A program made the position numbers and the translations under genes. DNA of 64,000 nucleotides from Solimonas variicoloris DSM 15731. Its GTDB lineage: Bacteria > Pseudomonadota > Gammaproteobacteria > Nevskiales > Nevskiaceae. The notes under the pieces were generated by a model. It was not told the origin of the DNA. It made no database searches and was given only the letters and a program-made list of their open reading frames with translations. The DNA is taken from positions 83,033-147,032 of the forward strand of contig NZ_KB907933.1 in NCBI RefSeq assembly GCF_000382285.1, in the 5' to 3' direction. Positions 16,167 through 27,574 of the stretch are shown piece by piece (within the stretch, counting starts at the first letter, position 1; each line of letters opens with the position of its first letter).

Positions 16167-17672
16167 TCAGCGCGGCTCGATGCGGACCTCGACCTGCGTG
16201 GCGCCGTCGTCGTTGTCGAGCTCCAGCAGCGCGGCATCGGGCGCCGAGCGCACGCGCGCGCCGCTAAGCTCGACGCGGTAGCCGTTCGGGTAATGCACGG
16301 CGAGCGGCACGTAGATCTGCGTCGGTCCGCCGGCCGCGCGCGGCGTGTAGCGGTACTCGAAGACCGCCGTGTCCGGATCGAACGACAGCGCCTGCGGAAT
16401 GCCGGCGGTGGCCTGCGGATAGGTGCGCGCCAGCACGCGCAGCTTGTCGGCCTTGACGCTCGCCAGGTCGGTGTCGTCGGCGAACAGGCCCTGCGCGCCG
16501 CTGCCCTGCGAGGTCGTGGTCGGATCGCGCCAGTTCTTGTACTGCCAGTACTGCCAGCCGATCAGCTGCGCGTCGGCCGTGGCGGTGGTCTGGCGGAGGA
16601 TGTCGAGATCGTCGGTGGCGCCGAACTCGGTCAGCAGTTCGACGCCGTTCATGCGCTCGGCCTGGTCGCGGGCTTCACGCAGCGAGGCGCGCGCAAAGCC
16701 CGCGCAGGTGCCGGACACCGGCAGCGCATCGAGCAGGCCGAGCTGCACCGCCTGCGTCAGCGCCGCCAGCGGGCAGTAGTAGTGGAAGGAGTAGCCGAGC
16801 TGCGTTTCACCGTCGACCGGCACGAAGCCCTTCGGCGTGCCGAGACTGCTGCCCTGCGGCTCCGACTCGAACCAGACGAGCTGGTGCGGATCGACGCTGC
16901 GGATGCCGGCGAGCGCGTATTCGAAGAACGGTTGCAGCTCCTTGCGATCGTGCGCGGGACAGCCGAGCAGCGGGATCAGGCAGCTCGGGTATTCGAGGCC
17001 GGCCCAAGGCTCGTTGAACAGGTTGTAGCCCATCGAGTACGGCTGGTCCTTCCAGCGTCGCGCGACCGCGACCCAGGCGTCGCGGAAGCCGTCGCGCACC
17101 GCGCCGTCGTTCTTCCACAGATTGTCGAAGGACTGCGAGACCTGCGGCGTGAAGTAGTTGAACGGAAAGCCGAGGCTCGGCGCGCCGAGCAGCGCCGTGA
17201 GGTCGCCGACGACGGCGTCGACCGCCCAGGGCGGCACGCCCTCGCCCTGGTAGATCGGCCCGAGCATGTCCTGATGGAAGTCGAACAGCATCCAGATGTG
17301 GCGCGAGGCGAGCAGTCCGACGACGCGATGCCAGGCGTCGAGATACGCATGATCGACGACGCCGGCGGCGTCCGGCATGACGCCGGTCCACAGCACGCCG
17401 ATGCGCGCCGCGTTGAAGCCGTACTGCGCGAGCCAATCGGCGTCGGCGGCCGTGAAGCCCTCGGCATCCGCGGGCGGCACGTACGGCGCTTCCTTCCAGA
17501 CCAGGTTGACGCCGTGCAGCAACACCACGCGATTCTGCGCGTCGACCAGGAAGCGTCCGTCGCGGCGCAGCTGCGGCGTCGTATCCGCGCTGCTCGCGCT
17601 TTCGCGGCTGGCGCCGCAGGACAGCAAGCCGGCGCACAGTGCGAGCACGGCCGCGCGAGCGATGATTCGCAT
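16167..17672 (-). CDS. GH5 endoglycosylceramidase-like lipoprotein
   Basis: 501-residue lipoprotein (lipobox LLSC, C19) carrying a GH5 (beta/alpha)8 barrel. The catalytic acid is E221 in NLFNEPW and the nucleophile is E349 in LLTEFGA, followed by a C-terminal beta-sandwich. Sequence style (LHGVNLVWKEAPY, DFHQD) matches endoglycosylceramidases and steryl-beta-glucosidases rather than cellulases. These cleave the glycan from amphiphilic glycolipids. Its position between steroid-type oxygenases suggests release of a lipid aglycone such as a sterol from a glycoside before uptake; this is inference. Convergent with nothing; divergent from the Rieske gene. Confidence 0.8.
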   Translation of the reverse strand: MRIIARAAVLALCAGLLSCGASRESASSADTTPQLRRDGRFLVDAQNRVVLLHGVNLVWKEAPYVPPADAEGFTAADADWLAQYGFNAARIGVLWTGVMPDAAGVVDHAYLDAWHRVVGLLASRHIWMLFDFHQDMLGPIYQGEGVPPWAVDAVVGDLTALLGAPSLGFPFNYFTPQVSQSFDNLWKNDGAVRDGFRDAWVAVARRWKDQPYSMGYNLFNEPWAGLEYPSCLIPLLGCPAHDRKELQPFFEYALAGIRSVDPHQLVWFESEPQGSSLGTPKGFVPVDGETQLGYSFHYYCPLAALTQAVQLGLLDALPVSGTCAGFARASLREARDQAERMNGVELLTEFGATDDLDILRQTTATADAQLIGWQYWQYKNWRDPTTTSQGSGAQGLFADDTDLASVKADKLRVLARTYPQATAGIPQALSFDPDTAVFEYRYTPRAAGGPTQIYVPLAVHYPNGYRVELSGARVRSAPDAALLELDNDDGATQVEVRIEPR

Positions 17673-17752
17673 GCGTCCTCCCCCTTTTCTTCCCGTCTTG
17701 TCCGCCGCCTGGCGGCCGCATGCATCGCACCGGCGCGCAGGCTGCTTTTGTC

Positions 17753-17793
17753 GAACGAAACGCTAGGTTTGTCAGCGCCGCGTCACTTCGTTC
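17753..17793. promoter_or_regulatory. Inverted GAACGAA...TTCGTTC in the divergent promoter region
   Basis: Between the GH5 (minus) and Rieske (plus) genes, GAACGAA (17753-17759) and TTCGTTC (17787-17793) face each other across 27 bp. Could be paired half-sites for divergent control. Weak evidence. Confidence 0.25.
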
Positions 17794-17898
17794 AAACGGG
17801 TGATGTGACCCCTGGGGCCTGTGCCCACACTGGCCGCGACGGTCGCCGTCGCGGCGATGCCCCATTTCGATTTTGTTTGAGCCAAGGAGCGCCGGCAG

Positions 17899-19014
17899 AT
17901 GGCCTGCTCGAAAGACTACAACCTCGGTGAATTCACCTTTCCGCGCGGCTGGTTCATGGTCGCCGAATCAGCGAAGGTCACCGATCAGCCGCAGGGCGTG
18001 CATTTCCTCGGCCAGGAATTCGCGCTGTATCGCGGCAAGGACAGCGGCAAGGTGATCTTGCTCGATGCCTACTGCCCGCACATGGGCACGCATCTGGCGC
18101 GCAACAGCACGTCCTATGTCGCGCAGGACGGCGCGGTCGAAGGCGATTCGATCCGCTGCCCGTATCACGCCTGGCGCTTCGGACCGGACGGCAAGTGCAA
18201 CCACATTCCGTACTCGACCGGACCGATTCCGCCGGCCGCGAAGGTGCGCTCATGGCCGGTCGTCGAAAGCATGGGCGCGGTCTTCGTCTGGCACGATCCC
18301 GAAGGCGGCGAGCCCGAGTGGGACGCACCGTTCCTGCAGGAATGGAACGATGCGGCGTGGACGCACTGGACCTTCGACGATCTCGGCAAGATCGACACGC
18401 ACCCGCAGGAAATCGTCGACAACATCACCGACGCTGCGCACTTCGGGCCGGTGCATGGCTCGCGCACCAAGTTCTTCGAGAACGAGTTCCGCGGTCACCT
18501 GGCGATCCAGCGCATGGGCGGCGGCCACCGCACGCTCGTCGCGCAGGGCGGTCCGATGCTCGTCACCGAGGCCGTCTACCACGGCCCGAGCATCCTGATC
18601 ACGCGCATGAGCGGCCTCTACGACTCGTACATCTTCATCGCCCATACGCCGGTCGACGACGGCTCCAGCTATGTCTGGCATGCCCTGCTCGTGAAATCGG
18701 CGAGCGGCGGCGCGGCGACTGCGGCCGATCACGCGGCCGCACGCCAGTACCAGGACATGGCGCTCGCCGCGTTCGCGCAGGACTTCGAGGTGTGGAAGCA
18801 CAAGCGGCCGTGCATCCAGGGCATGTTCGTGCAGGGCGACGGCGCCTTCCGCAAGCAGCGGACCTGGTACAAGCAGTTCTACAACCCGCGCGCGCAGAAG
18901 CAGGAGTTCCTCAAGCAGGTCGAGGGCATTCACGTGCCGCGCGGCATGGAGCCGGCCCCGGACGAAATGCGCGCGCAGAGCGAAGCGAGTCTGCCGATGG
19001 TCGCCAACGCCTGA
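17899..19014 (+). CDS. Rieske non-heme iron oxygenase, KshA-like
   Basis: 371-residue oxygenase component. Rieske cluster: C59-P-H61 and C87-P-Y-H90. Mononuclear iron region: EIVDNITDAAHFGPVH with bridging D178 and ligands H181 and H186; late Asp in QDFEVWKH. The stretches VWKHKRP and RTWYKQFYNP correspond to VEIWKHK and RRWYEQFY of mycobacterial 3-ketosteroid 9alpha-hydroxylase KshA, and length agrees. KshA hydroxylates C9 of the steroid nucleus, causing ring-B opening together with KstD. Its reductase KshB is not in the window. AAGGAG precedes the ATG. Confidence 0.83.
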   Translation: MACSKDYNLGEFTFPRGWFMVAESAKVTDQPQGVHFLGQEFALYRGKDSGKVILLDAYCPHMGTHLARNSTSYVAQDGAVEGDSIRCPYHAWRFGPDGKCNHIPYSTGPIPPAAKVRSWPVVESMGAVFVWHDPEGGEPEWDAPFLQEWNDAAWTHWTFDDLGKIDTHPQEIVDNITDAAHFGPVHGSRTKFFENEFRGHLAIQRMGGGHRTLVAQGGPMLVTEAVYHGPSILITRMSGLYDSYIFIAHTPVDDGSSYVWHALLVKSASGGAATAADHAAARQYQDMALAAFAQDFEVWKHKRPCIQGMFVQGDGAFRKQRTWYKQFYNPRAQKQEFLKQVEGIHVPRGMEPAPDEMRAQSEASLPMVANA

Positions 19015-19035
19015 GCGCAGGCTGGCGCGGCAAAC

Positions 19036-19066
19036 GAAAAGCCCGCGGCAGAGCCGCGGGCTTTTT
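19036..19066. terminator. Bidirectional rho-independent terminator
   Basis: GCCCGCGGC / GCCGCGGGC stem with AGA loop, flanked by AAAA on the left and TTTTT on the right. It serves the Rieske gene (plus) and the NTF2/KSI pair (minus). Confidence 0.88.
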
Positions 19067-19125
19067 CGTGGGCAGCAGTTTTTCGGAAAACCGCGCGTCG
19101 CGGCCGGACGCGCCGGACCGCCATG

Positions 19126-19593
19126 CTAGTGCTGCATCGCCTGCTTGAACGCCGCCGGCATGTTGAAGTCGTAAGAGCGTTTCTCGCGGCGTTCGCTGAT
19201 CCGCCAGCCATCCGGCGTGCGCACATAACGATCGAGATACCAGAGGCCGAGGAACATGGTCTCGCCTTCGCCCGCCGTGCCGTCGGCCTTCGGCAGCACC
19301 ATCGGGTTGAAGCAGGCGATCCTGCCGCTCGCGGTGTCGCCGTCTATCTCGAACAGGAAGTTGCCGTTGAAGTGCATGTAGCCCGGGAACACGCCGAGCG
19401 CCTGCGGCAGCCAGTCGCGGATCTGCGGATAGCGCCCGTCGATGCCGCCCATCGCGCGGTAGTCGATGTACGCATCCGCCGTGAACACCGTGTCGAGCCG
19501 CGCGAAGGCACGCTCGTCGATCGCGTAGGCGTAGCGCAGCACGAGCTGCTCGAGTTCGCTGCGGTCGATCAGCTGCTGCAGGGCGGCGTTCAT
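19126..19593 (-). CDS. SnoaL/NTF2-fold protein
   Basis: 155 residues forming one SnoaL-like NTF2 domain (LVLRYAYAIDERAF, FTADAYIDYRAMGG, FLGLWYLDRYV, GWRISERREKRSYDF). It has the same pattern as the NTF2 protein at 9505, but ends at the normal family length. Follows the ketosteroid isomerase gene by one base, so the two are co-transcribed. Catalytic role unknown; it may act on the same class of steroid intermediates. Confidence 0.8.
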   Translation of the reverse strand: MNAALQQLIDRSELEQLVLRYAYAIDERAFARLDTVFTADAYIDYRAMGGIDGRYPQIRDWLPQALGVFPGYMHFNGNFLFEIDGDTASGRIACFNPMVLPKADGTAGEGETMFLGLWYLDRYVRTPDGWRISERREKRSYDFNMPAAFKQAMQH

Positions 19594-19594
19594 C

Positions 19595-19981
19595 TCACTG
19601 ACCTCCGATGACTTCCATGTCGCCCGGCGCCCAGTACGCGCGCATCGAGCTGAACTTGCCTTCGTCGTTGAACGTCATCACGTCGATGACGCGAATGATC
19701 GCCTGCCCTTCCGGCATCTTGAGCGCGACGTCGAAGGCCATCGCCGCGGCATTGCCGTGCGAGCCGCGGATCGGCGCGGCGAGCTTGAGCTTGGCGCCGG
19801 TCGCGATCGACATCTCGTAGAACTTGGTGATCTCCGCCTTGCCGTGCCGCGGCTTGCTGCCGACCGGGTCCTCGACGCTCGCGTCGTCGGCATACAGGGC
19901 CGCGATCGCCTGCGCATCCGAGCGGTTGAAGCCATCGATATAGGCCTGCATGGCTTCCTTCATCGTCTTTTCGCTCGGCAC
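19595..19981 (-). CDS. ksi: Steroid delta5-3-ketoisomerase
   Basis: 128 residues, close to the bacterial KSI length. The three catalytic residues are at the classic positions: Y14 (MQAYIDGF), D38 (ADDASVEDPVG) and D100 (VIDVMTFN). Similarity to the Pseudomonas putida enzyme is clear across the YADDA-x-VEDP block, the HG block and the final MRAYW. It moves the C5-C6 double bond of 3-oxo-delta5-steroids into conjugation at C4-C5. GTG at 19981 is chosen because AGGAG lies 8 bp upstream and the numbering then matches the family. Confidence 0.88.
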   Translation of the reverse strand: MPSEKTMKEAMQAYIDGFNRSDAQAIAALYADDASVEDPVGSKPRHGKAEITKFYEMSIATGAKLKLAAPIRGSHGNAAAMAFDVALKMPEGQAIIRVIDVMTFNDEGKFSSMRAYWAPGDMEVIGGQ

Positions 19982-20272
19982 TGCCTGCTCTCCTGTTCGC
20001 GGATTCCGGTTGGCGGGCGGACAGCGCGCTGTCGGTTGCGCGGCCGCCCGGATTCGCATGCTCGCGGCACGGCTGCTGCCCGCGGATCATCCGTCCGGAC
20101 GAAGCCGCTAGTAAAACCGCATCATCGCCATCGCGCGCGGCGCCACGGCGCTTGACGCGCCCCCGCGATGGGTCTATTCATTGCCGGCCGGTCCGTTTCG
20201 AGAATCTATTCGCGAAAGTCCCATCAGAGGACAGCGAGAGACGGGCCTACATACCGAATGGAGGAGGGAACC

Positions 20273-21487
20273 ATGGCTGTATCCGCCGAACAGATGTCCG
20301 GCCTGCGAAGCGTCGCCGCCAATAAGCGCGCCGTCATCGGCAGTCGCCCGCGCAGTTCAGAACCCGTACCGCTCGACCAGATCGACCAGTTGCTCGGCGC
20401 GATCTACGACGGTCCGACCGAATCACCGCCGTGGCAGACCGCGATGATGAAGCTGCGCGACATGCTGCGCGCCGCGCACGTCACGCTGATGCTGCGTCCG
20501 CCGTCGTCCGACAGCACCGGCATCATGATCAATACCGGACCGACGACGGCGCAGGGGGTCGAATCATACGAGACCCATTTCTTTGCCGCCGACCCGTTCG
20601 TGCGCCTCGCCGAAGGCGATGTGTTCTCGGCCGAGGAGTTGATCGGCCCGCAGTGGATGCAGAGCCAGTACTTCCACGAGTTCCTCGAACCGATCGGCGT
20701 GCGCCATCTGATCGGCGCCGACATCTACACCAAGGACGGCATCGAGTGCCGCTTGCGCATCACGCGCGGTCCGGACGCCGCGCCGTTCTCGGCGGAAGAC
20801 AAGTCGCTGGTGCGTCTGCTGCTGCCGCACCTCAAGCGCGCGATCCAGCTGCATGCGCGCCTCGATTTTCTCGAGTGCGAGCGGGCGCTGTTCGCCGGCA
20901 CCGTCAACCGCATGCTGCTCGGCATGGTCAGCTTCGATCAGAACGGCAACATCGTCGAGACCAATCAGGAAGCGCGCCGCATCCTCGCCGAGCGCGACGG
21001 CATCTGGCTGTCCGGCAACAATCTGTGCATCGAGAGCAGCCAGGAGAGCCGCGACCTGCAGCGCATGCTGCGCACGGCGCTCGCCGGCACCGGCGATGCC
21101 GAGGGCCCGGGCGTCGTCGAGGCGATGGCGGTCACCCGGCCGTCGGGCCGCGCCAAGCTCGGCATCCTGGTTCGCGCGATTCCGCTCGGCCGCTGGTCCG
21201 AGAGCAAGCTGCGCCCGGCCGTCGCCGTGTTCCTGCGCGATCCGGAAGCCAACGCCGCGCAGCCCTCGCAGGAGCTGGTGCGCCGGCTGTTCGGACTGAC
21301 TCGCATGGAGGCTTCGCTGGCGCTGCTGCTGACCGAGGGCTACACGCTGGACGAAGCCGCCGAGAAGATGAGCGTGCGCCGCAACACCGCCCGCACGCAT
21401 CTGCGCTCGATCTTCTGCAAGACGGGCGTGACCCGGCAGACGATGCTGGTCCGTTTGCTGCTGAACAGCGTGCTGAGCCTCGGCTGA
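20273..21487 (+). CDS. LuxR-type transcriptional regulator
   Basis: 404 residues with a C-terminal LuxR/GerE helix-turn-helix (~335-395: LTRMEASLALLLTEGYTLDEAA, then RRNTARTHLRSIFCKTG). The N-terminal two thirds look like a sensory domain but have no recognisable receiver or autoinducer domain. The architecture and size resemble TeiR-like regulators of steroid catabolism. ATG at 20273 follows GAGGAGGGA, so the longer frame is rejected. It is the only dedicated regulator in the catabolic region and is the natural candidate to bind the repeated 18-bp dyad. Confidence 0.78.
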   Translation: MAVSAEQMSGLRSVAANKRAVIGSRPRSSEPVPLDQIDQLLGAIYDGPTESPPWQTAMMKLRDMLRAAHVTLMLRPPSSDSTGIMINTGPTTAQGVESYETHFFAADPFVRLAEGDVFSAEELIGPQWMQSQYFHEFLEPIGVRHLIGADIYTKDGIECRLRITRGPDAAPFSAEDKSLVRLLLPHLKRAIQLHARLDFLECERALFAGTVNRMLLGMVSFDQNGNIVETNQEARRILAERDGIWLSGNNLCIESSQESRDLQRMLRTALAGTGDAEGPGVVEAMAVTRPSGRAKLGILVRAIPLGRWSESKLRPAVAVFLRDPEANAAQPSQELVRRLFGLTRMEASLALLLTEGYTLDEAAEKMSVRRNTARTHLRSIFCKTGVTRQTMLVRLLLNSVLSLG

Positions 21488-21517
21488 TCCCGACAGATCC
21501 GAGAAACCCCGACGCGC

Positions 21518-21541
21518 GCGTGTCAGCATTTGCTGACACGC
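21518..21541. repeat. 24-bp palindrome
   Basis: GCGTGTCAGCA and TGCTGACACGC are perfect complements around TT. The two-base centre is too tight for an RNA hairpin of full length, so a protein-binding site is more likely than a terminator. Confidence 0.5.
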
Positions 21542-21667
21542 CGCGTCGGCATTCGGTCAGCTTCGTCGCACAAAAAGAACCATTACAGTGCGTTCGGGGA
21601 GCGTGGCAGACCAAGGATGGTTCAGGCCGCACGGCGGCATCCACTTCGCTCCCGCCAGGGATCGGCG

Positions 21668-21707
21668 TTGGCCGGCAGGACGCGGTAGTGCACGTCCTGC
21701 CGGCCAA
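21668..21707. repeat. Perfect 15-bp hairpin
   Basis: TTGGCCGGCAGGACG (21668-21682) and CGTCCTGCCGGCCAA (21693-21707) enclose a 10-base loop. Stable as RNA from either strand. No T run on either side. Confidence 0.6.
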
Positions 21708-21937
21708 GCGCGGCGGTGGATCGGGTCGATCTACCGTCGCGCCAAGGATGGCGAATGCGGCGGCATCAGGCCCGCCGCTGTATCACCCAAGGCTTCGCGT
21801 TCCGCGAAGCATCTCCACAGTTCCCGCTTCGCTTGTGCCGCTTGCGCCCATGAGGCGATCGGCGTTCGCCGATGCTGATCGCGCTGCGCGCACAGGCGAT
21901 ACGAATTGCCCGCATCCCCACGAAGGAGACGCGGCCG

Positions 21938-23418
<1,481 letters not shown>

Positions 23419-23422
<4 letters not shown>

Positions 23423-24486
23423 GCGGTTTCAATCGGCAGATAGATGGAAAAGACCGTGCAACCGGGCCGCGAGCGGCACTCGATCAGGCCGCCGTGGCTG
23501 TGCACGAGGTACTGCGACAGCGGCAGGCCCAGACCGGTGCCTTCGGCCCGCGTCGTCACCATGGGATAGAAGATTTTCTCGATCATGTCGGGCGGCACGC
23601 CGGGGCCGCTGTCCTCGATGTCGATCTGCACCGCGAGCTTGTGCCGCGTCGGGCCGATCGTGAGCTGGCGTCGCGTCCGCGTGCGCAGCGTGATGGTGCC
23701 CTGCGTGCCGACCGCCTGCAGGGCGTTGCGCAGGATGTTGAGCACCGCCTGGATGATCTGCTCGCGGTCGACGGCCAGCTCCGGAATGCTGGGGTCGTAA
23801 TCGCGCAGCACGGCGACACCTGCCGGCGCCTCGGCCTGCACCAGACGGCGCACGTGCTCGAGCAGTTCGTGAATGTTCAGCAGCGTCTTCTGCGGCGCCC
23901 GATTGGGCCCCAGCATGCGGTTGACCAGATTCTGCAGCCGGTCGACCTCGCGGATGATGACGCGCGTGTACTCGCGATGCTGCGAATCCGGAAATTCGTG
24001 CTCGAGCAACTGTGCCGCGCCGCGAATGCCGCCGAGCGGATTCTTGATTTCGTGCGCGAGGCCGCGGATCAGCTCGCGGCTGGCATCGAACTGCGTCTGG
24101 AACAGGCCGTCGCGTGAAATGCGCAGCTGGCGCTCGACCGGCAGCATTTCCATCAGCAGGCCCGGCTTGCGCCCGACCACGAACGGCGTCGTGGTCAGAT
24201 CGACGGTCACCGCCGCGCTGCCGTTGCGGGTCAGCTTGGCTTCGCGCTCGATGAAGCCGGTGGAGGTGTCGAGCGCCCGGCGCAGCCGCGCCTCGTGCGG
24301 CGCGAAGTGCGGTACCGCCTCGGCCAGCGGCGCGCCCAGCGCCAGCCGGCGCGAGACTTCGAAAAGCCCCTCGGCCGCGGAATTGATCGTCGACACGCGC
24401 AGACCTTCATCGAGAGCGATCACGGCCGTGGTCAAGCCATCGATGACGTCTTCCGCCGTGACGCGGCTACGGACACCCAGTTTCAT
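23419..24486 (-). CDS. glnL: Nitrogen sensor histidine kinase NtrB
   Basis: 355 residues: PAS-like sensor part, H-box with H145 in GLAHEIKNPLGGIRG, N-box NILRNALQ, and ATP-lid motifs DSGPGVP and GTGLGLPLS. Cytosolic, without membrane segments, as expected of NtrB, which takes its signal from PII. ATG at 24486 (MKLGVRSR) is chosen by homology length; the alternative upstream start adds 23 residues. The stop overlaps the ntrC start by 4 bp (ATGA). Confidence 0.94.
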
Positions 24487-24569
24487 CAGGCAAGCGAACG
24501 CAAGATGCAGGCCATGGCCGAGACCGCGATGGGACTGGCTTCTCGCGGCGGGCAATGCACCATTTTAGT

Positions 24570-25097
24570 TCAGTTGGATCTTTTTGGTGCGGAAGCGGCC
24601 AATCTGATCTCGGCGACCTCGAAGCGCCCGGTCTCCGAGCGCGCGACCTCCTGGCCGCGCGCATCGAGCAGAACCACCACGAGCTCGTGCACGCCCGGCG
24701 CGAGTGCCGCCGGGACGCTCAGCGCGTCGACGGGAGCGGCGCTGATCGATTTCCCATCCACCTGATAGACAAGCCGAAATCCGGAAACGAGCGCCGGCAT
24801 CACGCTGGCCGCAAGGATGCTCGGCTGGGCGCCCGGGGCGAGCCGCTGCCCCGGCGTCGGCGACTCGATGCGGACCGAAAAACGCGCCGCCTGGCGCAAG
24901 GCCTCCGGCGAGTAGGTCTTCGGGAGCTTCTTCCCGGCAGCGGAGGACGGACCGAAATGCAGCGGTCTGGCGTTCCGATCCGGTGCGCGATCGCTGTAGT
25001 GGACGACCCCGTTGGCGTCGACGTAGCGATAGACCTCATCGGCAGCGGCCGTGGCGGCCAGCGCGAGCAGTACGGCAGCAACGAGCGTCTTTCCCAT
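24570..25097 (-). CDS. DUF4124-domain exported protein
   Basis: 175 residues with a signal peptide cut after AATAAA. The short DUF4124 segment follows (DEVYRYVDANGVVHYSDRAP), then a region with an immunoglobulin-like look (SPTPGQRLAPG, YQVDGK, GVHELVVVLLDARG). Such genes commonly sit between glnA and ntrB in gammaproteobacteria. Function unknown; probably periplasmic. The start at MGKTLV begins the signal peptide. Confidence 0.82.
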   Translation of the reverse strand: MGKTLVAAVLLALAATAAADEVYRYVDANGVVHYSDRAPDRNARPLHFGPSSAAGKKLPKTYSPEALRQAARFSVRIESPTPGQRLAPGAQPSILAASVMPALVSGFRLVYQVDGKSISAAPVDALSVPAALAPGVHELVVVLLDARGQEVARSETGRFEVAEIRLAASAPKRSN

Positions 25098-25126
25098 GCG
25101 CGGCAGCCTACGGGGCCGCGCGCGCA

Positions 25127-25160
25127 AAAGAAAAGCCCCCGCCGATGGCAGGGGCTTTCC
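25127..25160 (-). terminator. Terminator of glnA
   Basis: Minus strand: AAAGCCCCTGCC / GGCGGGGGCTTTT with ATC loop and one G-T pair, then TCTTTT. Lies 46 bp after the glnA stop. Confidence 0.8.
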
Positions 25161-25206
25161 GAAGGACATCCGGCGCGGGCACGGCCCGCGACCGGCGCCG
25201 CACACC

Positions 25207-26616
<1,410 letters not shown>

Positions 26617-26689
26617 GGGTCCATCTCCTTAGGGATTTCCAGAATTCAATAGCCACCGGGACTCTCGCCGCCCGGCGCGCGCCAGAATG

Positions 26690-26707
26690 CAGCATGAAGC
26701 ATGCCAG
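26690..26707 (-). promoter_or_regulatory. Sigma-54 promoter of glnA
   Basis: Minus strand reads CTGGCATGCTTCATGCTG. GG (-24) and GC (-12) are separated by exactly ten bases, and TGGCAT/TGC agree with the TGGCAC-N5-TTGC consensus. It ends about 73 bp before the glnA start codon. Confidence 0.75.
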
Positions 26708-26786
26708 TGGCGCGCGCGGGAATCGAAACGGGGCGCGGTATCGTACCGACTTTCCTGCACGGCGGCTTGGCCGCCGCGCCAGATCC

Positions 26787-27443
26787 TCAGCGCTGGCCGC
26801 CGAGGATGCGCTCGACCGCCGCGGAATGCGCCGGTTCGAGCTCGTCGCGGCTGTTCACCGTCATGCCCAGATCGCGCAGCCGGCCGTCCTCAAGCGCGTA
26901 GACCCAGGCGTGCAGGCTCAGCGCCTGGCCGCGCTCCCAGGCTTTCTCGACGATCGTCGTCTGGCCGATGTGCAGGACCTGATGCAGCACGTTCAGCTCG
27001 ACCAGACGATCGTGCTGGGTCTTGTCGTCCGGAATCGCGTAGAGCCGCGGCGCATGGCGGTCCGCCACGTCGCGCACGTGGCGCAGCCAGTTGTCGGACA
27101 GACCGACGCGTTCCTGGCGCAGCGCCTTGTTGACGCCGGAGCAGCCGTAATGGCCGACCACCATGATGTGCTTGACCTTCAGCACCTCGACGGCGAACTG
27201 CGTGACCGTCAGGCAGTTGAAGTCGGTGTGGACGACGACATTGGCGACGTTGCGGTGCACGAAGACTTCGCCCGGCGGCAGGCCGAGAATCTCGTTGGCC
27301 GGAACGCGGGAATCGGCGCAGCCGATCCAGAAATAGTCCGGTTGCTGCTGGTTGACCAGCCGCTTGAAGTAGTCCGGATCCTCGGCCACCTTGCTGCGGG
27401 CCCAGGCTTCGTTATTGACGAACAGCTGGTTTAGCGTACGCAT
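26787..27443 (-). CDS. can: Beta-class carbonic anhydrase
   Basis: 218 residues, same size as E. coli Can. Zinc ligands are visible in IGCADSRV (Cys, with the Asp-Arg dyad) and GHYGCSGV (His and Cys). It hydrates CO2 to bicarbonate in the cytosol. The start at MRTLNQLFVNN matches the family N-terminus; an upstream in-frame ATG adds 17 unlikely residues. Confidence 0.95.
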   Translation of the reverse strand: MRTLNQLFVNNEAWARSKVAEDPDYFKRLVNQQQPDYFWIGCADSRVPANEILGLPPGEVFVHRNVANVVVHTDFNCLTVTQFAVEVLKVKHIMVVGHYGCSGVNKALRQERVGLSDNWLRHVRDVADRHAPRLYAIPDDKTQHDRLVELNVLHQVLHIGQTTIVEKAWERGQALSLHAWVYALEDGRLRDLGMTVNSRDELEPAHSAAVERILGGQR

Positions 27444-27574
27444 GGCGGGGCGACTATAGCGGCAAGCGTGGAAAATGGGGAGCTTGCACTGCACCGCGTT
27501 TCACGGCAGCGCCCTCCACCGCGTTGACCGGCCGCAAGCGCACATGACACCGTACGCGCGCCTTCAGATCCCGA

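Larger units (their letters stand above)
21488..21937. other. 450-bp intergenic region with two dyads, no gene seen
   Basis: No credible coding frame lies between the LuxR gene and ntrC. It holds an 11-bp palindrome, a 15-bp hairpin, and two imperfect copies of CCAAGGATGG followed by CGGCGGCATC (21611-21641 and 21742-21767). Neither dyad is followed by a T run, so no clear terminator can be assigned. Confidence 0.6.

Noticed and set aside
21518..21541. Palindrome after the LuxR gene as a terminator
   Set aside because: Only two central bases and no T run; not a credible rho-independent terminator.
24557..24590. GCACCA...GGTGC inverted pair near the ntrB start, reminiscent of an NtrC site
   Set aside because: The spacing is far longer than the five bases of NtrC sites, and it overlaps the stop of the DUF4124 gene.
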